In this document: positions 38,357 to 45,092 of the stretch, piece after piece | How the letters are laid out: each line of letters starts with the position of its first letter | Position numbering within the stretch: the first letter of the stretch is position 1 | Source of the DNA: Myxococcales bacterium | GTDB taxonomy: Bacteria; Myxococcota; Bradymonadia; UBA7976; UBA1532 | Direction: 5' to 3' | DNA length: 64,000 nt | Assembly: GCA_020633515.1 (NCBI GenBank) | Contig: JACKDM010000011.1 | Location: forward strand, 38,962-102,961 | Translations under genes and position numbers: made by a program | The notes under the pieces: model-generated | What the model was told of the DNA's origin: nothing | The model's input: the letters and a program-made list of their open reading frames with translations, nothing else | The model's database searches: none

Positions 38357-38959
38357 GTGGTCCGTTCGTTTGCTCGCGATCTGCGCACGATCCCGAACAT
38401 GATCTCGCTCAGCCGGATGGTGCTCATCACCGTCTCGGTGGGGCTGTGGTTGTCGGGGTACTACCTGCCCGGGGTGATCATCGGGATCGCGGCGGGGGTG
38501 ACCGATTACCTCGATGGTTATCTGGCGCGGCGGCTGAATCAGTCGACGAAGCTCGGGGAGATCCTCGATCAGTTCAGCGATCTGTTCTTCGAGGGGGCGG
38601 CGATCCTGATGTTGATCACCCACCCGGAGGGGGCGCCGGCGTGGGTGCTGTTCGTCTACCTGGTGCGGGAGTTCTGGGTGTCGACGATCCGGCGGTTTCT
38701 CTCGACCTACCAGCTCAACATCGCGAGCAGCTTCATCGGGAAGCTGAAGACGAACTTCCTGGGGTGGTGCTTCGCGGCGTACTTCTTCCACCTGGGGCAT
38801 GTCTTCCCCGAGCCGGTGGACACGGTGATGTTCGTGCTGGGGGTGGTGGGGCTCTATGGCGGGTTGTTCTGGTCGTACCTGAGCGGGTGGCAGTACACGC
38901 GGCAGTTCGTGGCGCTGTACCCCGAGGCGCTGGCGCGGGCGGCGACGCGGGGAGAGTAG
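38357..38959 (+). CDS. CDP-alcohol phosphatidyltransferase
   Basis: 200 aa from GTG 38357, with GAGGAG 7 nt upstream. The catalytic motif is complete: TDYLDGYLARRLNQSTKLG then EILDQFSD. Five to six hydrophobic helices follow the usual family layout. It transfers a phosphatidyl or related group from a CDP-linked donor to an alcohol. It is distinct from pgsA at 19931-20542 and could make another phospholipid head group such as phosphatidylinositol phosphate or an archaetidyl-type lipid. The substrate is not readable. Confidence 0.88.
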   Translation: MVRSFARDLRTIPNMISLSRMVLITVSVGLWLSGYYLPGVIIGIAAGVTDYLDGYLARRLNQSTKLGEILDQFSDLFFEGAAILMLITHPEGAPAWVLFVYLVREFWVSTIRRFLSTYQLNIASSFIGKLKTNFLGWCFAAYFFHLGHVFPEPVDTVMFVLGVVGLYGGLFWSYLSGWQYTRQFVALYPEALARAATRGE

Positions 38960-38963
38960 CGGG

Positions 38964-41207
38964 TCAGGGGGCGGGGCGGGGTCTGGGCGCGGGCTTCGGG
39001 CGGGCGGGGCGCTTCGTGGGGGCCTGCTTGGGGTCGGGGGCGCCGGGGGGGAGCCGGGCGCCGGTCTTGTTGCGGGCGAGCTGGTCGAGGTGGTGGTCGA
39101 GGTAGACCATGAGCTCGTCGCGGAGCGCGGGCGCGTCGGGGTGCAGGTCGTAGACGTTGTCGCGCTCGAGCGGGTCGGCCGCGAGGTCGTAGAGCTCGAA
39201 GTAGTTCTGGTCGAGGCGGTAGATGAGCTTGAGGTCGCCGAGGCGCATCCCGACCTGATGGGCGTCGTAGTTGGAGTCGGGGAAGACTTCGAAGAAGACG
39301 GGCTCGATGGGGGCGCGCTGGCCGGTGCGGAGCTCGTCGGCGCGGCTGCGGCCGATCCAGTCGCGGGGGATGGGGACGCCGAGGAGGTCGAGCAGGGTGG
39401 GGGCGAGCTCCATCTGGCCGATCGGGGTGGGGAGCGCGCGGGCTTCGACGCCGGGGACGCGGAGGATGAGGGGGACGTGCACCATCTCTTCGTAGAGGGT
39501 GCGGCCGTGGAAGCGGTGGCCGTGGTCGCCGAACTCGTCGCCGTGGTCGGCGGTGATGACGATGACGGTGTCGTCCCAGAGGCCGCGGGCGCGCAGCCCG
39601 TCGAAGAGGCGGCCGAGCTCGGTGTCGAGGTAGCGGGTGATGGCGCGGTAGCGGGCGTGGTCGGAGCCGTCTTCGGCGGGATGGCCTTCGACCTCGAAGT
39701 AGGGGTCGTGGGGGTCGTAGTAGTGGGCCCAGACGAAGAAGCGCTCGCGTTGGGGTTCGAGCTCGCCCTTCTGCCAGCGGTCGATGTGGGCGAGCACGCT
39801 GCTCGTGAGGTGGGCGGAGCCGGGTTTGGCGCCGTGCACGGTGTAGTGGCTGGTCTCGTAGTCGGCGACGATCGCGCCCTGGCGGAGCCCGCGGACGAAG
39901 AAGACGGTGACGTTGGCGAAGAGCGCGGTGTGCCAGCCGGCGTCGCGCAGCACCTCGGGGAGGAGCACCATGCGGGGCACGGGGGTCTGGTCGCGGCCCA
40001 TCTCGAGGCGGCTGGGCAGGGTGCTGGCGAGGAGGGCGGGGATCGACCAGTAGGTGGCGGCGCCGTGGCTGTAGGCGTTGACGAAGTTGATGTTCTGGTC
40101 GGCGAGCTGCTGGAGGCGCTTCATGTCGCGGGCGACGGCGTCGTCGCGGAGCGCGTCGATGGTGAGCAGCACGACGTTGAGGTCGCGGCGGGGGCCGGGC
40201 GCGTCGCGCTCGGGGCGGCGGATGGGGTCCTGGGCGCGGATGAGGTCGCTGCCGGTGCAGTTCTGGTCGATGCCGTCATCGGGGGGGTCGTAGACGCCGG
40301 GGCGGATGGCGGGGTCGGTGTCGTCGCAGTCGCCGCCGGCGAAGGTGCTGGGCACGCCGTCGCCGTCGGCGTCGCCGAGGCGGCCGAGCTGCGCGGCGAG
40401 GGGGCCGGCGAGCACGGTGTCGCGGTCGAGCGCGAGGCGGCGGCGCTGGCTGTCGCCGAGGGTGTACGCGGACCAGACGAAGCAGCCGAGGAACACGAGC
40501 GCGGCGGCGGCGCCGGCGGCGGCGTGGGGCCAGCGGCGGGGGGCGCGGGTGGTCCACCAGACGGCGAGCGCGAGCGCGAGCGCCCAGCCGAGCATGAGGC
40601 GGGCGGGGCGGAGGTCGACGGTGTGGAGGGGCGGGACGACGATGGGGGCGAGGATGGCGCCGAGGACGAGGAGGAGCACGATCCAGAGCGCGGCGCCGCG
40701 GGGGCGGGTGGGGTCGATGACGGGCGGGAGCTTCTGCGAGAGGCGGTCGACGAGGCGGGCGAGCGCGCCGACGATGGGGCCGGCGAGCGCGGCGAGCACG
40801 AGCACGGTGGCGGCGGCGACGAGGCCGGCGCCGAGGCCCTGGTAGACGGCTTTGTTGAACGCCTTGACGAAGCGGAGGGTGGCGACGTGGGTGGTGGCGA
40901 CGAGGGCGGCGAGCGCGAGGGCGAAGTAGAGCGCGAGCGCGACGCGGCGGGCGGCGGGCATGGGCGGGAGCGGGCCGCGGCCCCAGCGCCAGCCGGCGTC
41001 GAGGCCGAAGACGCCGGCGATGCCGACGGCGCCGGCGATCCAGAGCGGGAGGCCGAGCAGGCCGGCGACGGCGGCGGCGAGGCCGACGATCTGGCCGAGG
41101 GTGCCGACGGTTGTCGCGCCGAAGGCGAGCGCGCGCACGGCCTCGTAGGCGACGATGGCGATGGCGGCGAGCGCGGGGGCGAGGGTGAGGCGGGCGAGCG
41201 CGTTCAT
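38964..41207 (-). CDS. Membrane-anchored sulfatase/phosphoglycerol-transferase-like protein with metal-binding insert
   Basis: 747 aa. The N-terminal ~250 residues contain six or more hydrophobic helices. Then a MopE-type acidic motif GDADGDGVPSTFAGGDCDDT...DGIDQNC (about residues 280-325) precedes an alkaline-phosphatase-superfamily sulfatase domain. That domain shows NVVLLTIDALRDDAV, the nucleophile region SHGAATYWSIPALLASTLPS, FFVWAHYYDPHDPYFEVEGH, VIVITADHGDEFGDHG and HVPLILRVPG. A Ser/Thr rather than the CxPxR formylglycine motif suggests a phosphatase or transferase instead of a true sulfatase. It overlaps the FabZ-like gene by four bases. Confidence 0.85.
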   Translation of the reverse strand: MNALARLTLAPALAAIAIVAYEAVRALAFGATTVGTLGQIVGLAAAVAGLLGLPLWIAGAVGIAGVFGLDAGWRWGRGPLPPMPAARRVALALYFALALAALVATTHVATLRFVKAFNKAVYQGLGAGLVAAATVLVLAALAGPIVGALARLVDRLSQKLPPVIDPTRPRGAALWIVLLLVLGAILAPIVVPPLHTVDLRPARLMLGWALALALAVWWTTRAPRRWPHAAAGAAAALVFLGCFVWSAYTLGDSQRRRLALDRDTVLAGPLAAQLGRLGDADGDGVPSTFAGGDCDDTDPAIRPGVYDPPDDGIDQNCTGSDLIRAQDPIRRPERDAPGPRRDLNVVLLTIDALRDDAVARDMKRLQQLADQNINFVNAYSHGAATYWSIPALLASTLPSRLEMGRDQTPVPRMVLLPEVLRDAGWHTALFANVTVFFVRGLRQGAIVADYETSHYTVHGAKPGSAHLTSSVLAHIDRWQKGELEPQRERFFVWAHYYDPHDPYFEVEGHPAEDGSDHARYRAITRYLDTELGRLFDGLRARGLWDDTVIVITADHGDEFGDHGHRFHGRTLYEEMVHVPLILRVPGVEARALPTPIGQMELAPTLLDLLGVPIPRDWIGRSRADELRTGQRAPIEPVFFEVFPDSNYDAHQVGMRLGDLKLIYRLDQNYFELYDLAADPLERDNVYDLHPDAPALRDELMVYLDHHLDQLARNKTGARLPPGAPDPKQAPTKRPARPKPAPRPRPAP

Positions 41208-41632
41208 GCTGCTTCCGGGACGACGAAGCCCTTGAGGGTGGCGACGAGGACGCGCTCGTCACCGACGGTGATCTCGCCTTCGGCCATCACGACCTGCCGG
41301 CGGGCGCGGGTGACGCGCACGGTGTAGCGCACCGTCTCGTCGGGGCGGACGGGGCGGCGGATCTTGTCGACCTCGATGCCGGTGAGGAGCACGGTGCCGC
41401 CGCCGGTCTGGCGGAGCGCGAGGTAGGCGAGGGTCTGGGCGAGGCCTTCGACGAGGATGACGCCGGGCACGACGGGGTTTTGGGGGAAGTGGCCGGCGAA
41501 GAAGGGTTCGTCGGCGGGGAAGCGGCGCTCGGCGGTGGCGCCGTCGGCGTCGCAGGTGAGCACGCGGTCGACGAAGAGGAACGGGGGGCGGTGGGGGATG
41601 ACGTCGATGGGCGCGGGGAGGGTGTCGGTCAT
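41204..41632 (-). CDS. FabZ-like hot-dog dehydratase
   Basis: 142 aa. It carries the beta-hydroxyacyl-ACP dehydratase active-site layout IPHRPPFLFVDRVL, FFAGHFPQNPVVPGVILVEG (His and Glu catalytic pair). It would dehydrate 3-hydroxyacyl chains. It lies between an alpha/beta hydrolase and the sulfatase-like gene, joined by ATGA overlaps on both sides, and away from lpx or fab clusters. It may therefore be a paralogue serving a special lipid rather than housekeeping FabZ. Confidence 0.88.
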   Translation of the reverse strand: MTDTLPAPIDVIPHRPPFLFVDRVLTCDADGATAERRFPADEPFFAGHFPQNPVVPGVILVEGLAQTLAYLALRQTGGGTVLLTGIEVDKIRRPVRPDETVRYTVRVTRARRQVVMAEGEITVGDERVLVATLKGFVVPEAA

Positions 41633-42858
41633 GGCTTCGCCTCGAGGGTGACGTCGTCGCGGAGGGTGATGTCGCCGTCGAGGAGCGGGGCGCCGGTCTC
41701 GTCGGCGTGGAGGTGGCGGTCGATGAAGGCGTCCATGTAGGCGAGCACGGCGGCGTGGGCGTCGGCGGGCGCGATGTTGTCGGGGTCGCAGCCGTTGCCG
41801 CGGCCGAGGGGGCCGATGACGGGGCAGAGCACGGTGAAGCTGAAGTGGCCGCCGTCGCGGAGGCGGACGCGGCGGTGGCGGGGGTCGCTGGGGAGGGCGT
41901 CCCAGATGGGGTCGCCGGCGAGGGCGTCGGTGGTGGAGGCGTCGCGGTCGGCGGTGAAGAGGAGCACGGGCACGTCGACGGCGGCGAGGCCCTCGCCGAA
42001 GAGGTCGTAGTTGCCGGGGGCCATGGGGATGGCGAGGTCGACGCGGGGGTCTCGGAAGCCTTGGCGGTAGAGGGGGGCGCGCGCTTGGAAGTCGTCGCCG
42101 CAGAAGGGGGGCGGCGCAAGCTCGGCGCAGCGGGTGAGCCAGTGGTCGACGGCGTAGTCGGCGCCGGCGAGGGCGAGCAGGGTGTAGCCGCCGAAGCTGT
42201 GGCCGGTGAGCACGACGGTGTCGCCGACGGCGCCGGCGAGGGGGTGGCCGGCGGGGGGGTTCTGCGCGAAGTCGATGGCGGCGCGGAGGTCTTCGGGGCG
42301 GTGGCGGTAGATGGCGGGGGTGTCCTGGGCGTCGGAGACGGTGTCGCCGATGTGGTCGGGGGCGATGACGACCCATCCCTGGCGGGCGAAGTGTTCGGGG
42401 ATGAAGTGGCTGTATTGGGCGAAGCCGGAGCGGCCGTGGGAGAAGACCATGAGCGGCGCGCCGGGGGGGATGTCGGGGGGGGCGTCGACGTAGACGCCGT
42501 CGGCGACGAAGAGGCGGTAGGTGGCGCGGAAGGGGGCGCGGTCGGCGGCGGGGTACCACCAGAAGAGGGGGATGGTGCGCGGGGTGGCGTCGCCGGTGGG
42601 GGTGTAGGTGATGTCGTCGCGGCGGTAGCCGAGGGGGGCGGGCGTCGGGGGAGCGGCGTCGGGGGTGGCGTCGGGGGTCGCGTCGGGATCGGCAGCGTCG
42701 AGGGGCGCGGCGTCGGGGGTAGTGGCGTCGGGCGCGGCGTCGGCGGGGCCGGCGTCGGGGGTGGCGGCGTCGGATGTCGCGGCGTCGGGGTCGTCGCAGC
42801 CGGCGAGGAGCGCGACGCCGAGGAGCGCGGCGGTGAGCGGGAACGCGATGTGGCGCAT
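41629..42858 (-). CDS. Alpha/beta-hydrolase lipoprotein (PAF-acetylhydrolase/dienelactone hydrolase-like)
   Basis: 409 aa from ATG 42858 (GGAGGTG upstream). Lipobox LLAGC (about residue 20) is followed by an Asp/Ala/Pro/Thr-rich linker to ~residue 80. The hydrolase fold shows APLMVFSHGRSGF (oxyanion region), TVVLTGHSFGGYTLLAL (nucleophile Ser in GHSFGG), LLFTADRD and a late His in DGGHFSF. All members of the triad are seen. It is an exported esterase or lipase-like enzyme. It is first in a three-gene unit with the FabZ-like and sulfatase-like genes, a possible lipid-modifying set. Confidence 0.87.
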   Translation of the reverse strand: MRHIAFPLTAALLGVALLAGCDDPDAATSDAATPDAGPADAAPDATTPDAAPLDAADPDATPDATPDAAPPTPAPLGYRRDDITYTPTGDATPRTIPLFWWYPAADRAPFRATYRLFVADGVYVDAPPDIPPGAPLMVFSHGRSGFAQYSHFIPEHFARQGWVVIAPDHIGDTVSDAQDTPAIYRHRPEDLRAAIDFAQNPPAGHPLAGAVGDTVVLTGHSFGGYTLLALAGADYAVDHWLTRCAELAPPPFCGDDFQARAPLYRQGFRDPRVDLAIPMAPGNYDLFGEGLAAVDVPVLLFTADRDASTTDALAGDPIWDALPSDPRHRRVRLRDGGHFSFTVLCPVIGPLGRGNGCDPDNIAPADAHAAVLAYMDAFIDRHLHADETGAPLLDGDITLRDDVTLEAKP

Positions 42859-42910
42859 CGGCACCTCCAGCCAGGAGCGCGGGTATACCACGAAGCGGGG
42901 CGGGTTTCGC

Positions 42911-43034
42911 GGGCGAGGAGGCGGGCGCGATGTGCGGGCGAGGAGGCAGGCGCGATGTGCGGGCACGGAGGCGGCGCGATGTGCGGGCGAGGAGGCGCGC
43001 GCGATGTGCGAGCGAGGAGGCGCGCGCGATGTGC
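42911..43034. repeat. Five tandem copies of a 25-bp repeat
   Basis: Units at 42911, 42936, 42961 (24 bp), 42985 and 43010, consensus GGGCGAGGAGGCGCGCGCGA then TGTGC. They occupy the 287-bp gap between the divergent hydrolase (minus) and Rpn-type gene (plus). Copies differ at only a few positions, so expansion looks recent. Besides the repeat the gap shows no gene. Confidence 0.9.
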
Positions 43035-43145
43035 GGGTCGTGCGCCAGCGGGTGACCGGGGCGATTCGGGGCGGATCGCGGGACTTCGGACACTTCAGCG
43101 GGCTCGGTCCCTCTTTGGGGGGATGCCATCGACGTCGAGGTCCCG

Positions 43146-44195
43146 GTGAGCCATCCGCACGATCGCCTGCTCCGCTACATCATCGGCCGCCACGAGTACG
43201 CCGCCGCGCTCGCGCGCGTGGTGCTGCCGCCGGCGGTGGTCCCGCTCGTCGACTTCGTCGGGCTGCGGGTGGTCGACGGGCGCCAGCTCGACCCCGAGCT
43301 GCGGGAGCGGATCGTCGATCTGCTCTTCGAGCTGCCGTTCCGCGACGGGGGCGCCGGGTGGCTCAACCTGATCGTCGAGCACCAGAGCCAGAGCGATCGC
43401 TGGATGGCGCTGCGCACCTACGCCGCGACGGGGCAGCGGTGGCAGCAGTGGCTGCGCGACCACCCGCAGGCGGAGGGGCTGCCGATGGTGCTGACGGTGG
43501 TCGTGTCGCACGATCCGGCGGGGTGGCGGGCGGCGGTCGACGTGGCGGGGCTCGTGGCGCTGACCCCGGCGCAGCGGGCGGTGTTCGGGGGGTTCGTGCC
43601 GTCGACGCCGTTCCACCTCTTCGACCTGACCGCGGTCGACGAGCGGCGGCTGCGGCTCGGGGCCGAGGCGGCGGCGGTCGAGCTGATGTTGTTGTGCTTC
43701 AAGCACGCCCGGGACGGCGCGGCGCTCGTCCGGATGCTGCGGGAGCGGATCGCGCTGGTGGCCGCGGTTGCGCGCGCGCCCGATGGCGCGCAGGCGACGA
43801 TCGCGCTGCTGCGTTACCTGGCTCAAGTGACCGGGGGCGGGGAAACCGCTACGGTCGTGTATGCGTCGTTCGTGGAGATCACGCGCTCGGTCGAGCCGGT
43901 GGTCGCAAAGGAGATCGAGGCCGTGAACTTCGAAGAATTCGTCGATCGGTACGGGCAGAACTGGCGGGCCGCCTATGCGGAGCGGCTCAAGGCGCAGTGG
44001 CGGGCGGAGCTGCTGCTCGAGGCGAAGCGGGAGACGCTGACTCATCTGCTCTCGGTGCGGTTCGGGTTCGATCCGCTGCCGGCGTGGCTGGCCGAGCGGG
44101 TGGCGGGGGCGGATCTGGCGGCGTTGGCGGCGGCGGAGGAGCGGATCCTGTTCGCGGAGCGGCCGGAGGATGTGTTGCCGGGTGAGGGGCAGTGA
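43146..44195 (+). CDS. Rpn/YhgA-like PD-(D/E)XK nuclease family protein
   Basis: 349 aa from GTG 43146. The N-terminal half matches the recombination-promoting nuclease (Rpn, transposase_31) family: HDRLLRYIIG, LRERIVDLLFELPFRDGG, LNLIVEHQSQSDRWMALR (E-x-Q core), PMVLTVVVSHDPAGWRA. The C-terminal half is helical (KEIEAVNFEEFVDRYGQNWR). Rpn proteins nick DNA and raise RecA-independent recombination; myxobacterial genomes carry many of these. It overlaps the next gene by GTGA. No insertion-sequence ends are seen. Confidence 0.85.
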   Translation: MSHPHDRLLRYIIGRHEYAAALARVVLPPAVVPLVDFVGLRVVDGRQLDPELRERIVDLLFELPFRDGGAGWLNLIVEHQSQSDRWMALRTYAATGQRWQQWLRDHPQAEGLPMVLTVVVSHDPAGWRAAVDVAGLVALTPAQRAVFGGFVPSTPFHLFDLTAVDERRLRLGAEAAAVELMLLCFKHARDGAALVRMLRERIALVAAVARAPDGAQATIALLRYLAQVTGGGETATVVYASFVEITRSVEPVVAKEIEAVNFEEFVDRYGQNWRAAYAERLKAQWRAELLLEAKRETLTHLLSVRFGFDPLPAWLAERVAGADLAALAAAEERILFAERPEDVLPGEGQ

Positions 44196-44773
44196 GCGCA
44201 GCGAACGGAGCGGCGCACCCTTCGCCGAGCGGTGATCCCGAGCTGGATGATGCGCTGGCCGAGCTGGCGCGGCGGCGACGGCGGCGGGTGGCGGGCGTGG
44301 TGGGCGTGCTCGTGCTGGTGGCGGGGCTGTTGTGGTGGTTCAACCGGGGGACGGATCGGGGCGGGGTGGTCGAGTGCGGGGATCTGGACGGCGGGGCGGT
44401 GGTGGCGGCGGGGTTGCCGCACGATCGGTACTGTCGGCTGGCGGGCACGGTGGTGTCGACGGTGCTGCTGAACATGGGCAAGGTCGAGGCGGGCGCGGCG
44501 ACGGAGGCGGGGACGCGGGCGCGGCTGCGGTACTTCGCGTTGCTGCCGGGCGGGGTGGTGGCGGCGCTGTCGGGCGGGGATCCGGCGGTAGAGGCGTGGC
44601 GGGCGCCGCGGGATCACTTGCAGGGGTTTCGGGTGGCGGGCGTCGGGCGGGTGTTCGATCCGGCGCGGGAGAAGGGCTACGGGGGCATGGCGGCGGCGCT
44701 GCGGGCGCAGTTCGGGGTGGCGGAGGGGGTGGAGATGCGGGTGTTCGATACGGCGGATCGGCCGGCGCCTTGA
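44192..44773 (+). CDS. Single-pass membrane protein, unknown function
   Basis: 193 aa from GTG 44192, overlapping the Rpn-type gene. An acidic N-terminus and Arg cluster (ARRRRRRVAG) precede one transmembrane helix (VVGVLVLVAGLLWWF). A ~140-residue outer domain follows, with two Cys that could pair (VECGDLDGG, DRYCRLAG). I know no family for it. The first bases of the gene (GAGCGCAGCGAACGGAG) resemble a short motif common at gene ends in GC-rich genomes. Confidence 0.6.
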   Translation: MSAANGAAHPSPSGDPELDDALAELARRRRRRVAGVVGVLVLVAGLLWWFNRGTDRGGVVECGDLDGGAVVAAGLPHDRYCRLAGTVVSTVLLNMGKVEAGAATEAGTRARLRYFALLPGGVVAALSGGDPAVEAWRAPRDHLQGFRVAGVGRVFDPAREKGYGGMAAALRAQFGVAEGVEMRVFDTADRPAP

Positions 44774-44895
44774 GCGGGCGAGGGCGGGCGGTGGGGCGTT
44801 CGCGGGAGCGGGCGCAGGGGCGCGACGAGCCGCAGTGATGGCTGGCGTGCGGTGGCGACAGCCGCCGCCGCATGGGCGGGTCGGCGTCTTCGATC

Positions 44896-45010
44896 GCGTG
44901 GCGTGGCGTGGCTTGGCGGGGCGTTGCATGACAGGGCGTGGCATGGCGTGGCATGGAGTGGCACACCAAGGCATGTCGAGACATGGCATGACATGGACTG
45001 GCGTCTGATG
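44896..45010. repeat. Degenerate pentanucleotide tandem array in a 319-bp gene-free gap
   Basis: The gap 44774-45092 contains no supportable gene. From 44896 it holds about 23 consecutive 5-bp units of consensus GCRTG (GCGTG, GCATG, ACATG and variants), kept in register to 45010. The flanks 44774-44895 and 45011-45092 show only GC-rich sequence. The array lies between the 3' ends of convergent genes. Confidence 0.8.
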
Positions 45011-45092
45011 CCCTATATGCCATCGATCGGACTCGGTCATCGTCGACCGCGTCCGGTTCGATGCCATCGCCGGATGACTCCCCCGCCGGCGC

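Noticed and set aside
39090..41327. 745-codon plus frame opposite the sulfatase-like gene
   Set aside because: Antisense shadow. The minus strand carries the full alkaline-phosphatase-superfamily motifs.
42911..43034. Possible CRISPR array
   Set aside because: The 25-bp units are directly adjacent with no spacers, and no cas genes are present.
43146..44195. Insertion sequence around the Rpn-type gene
   Set aside because: No terminal inverted repeats or target duplications could be seen, and the gene overlaps its neighbour as in a normal operon.
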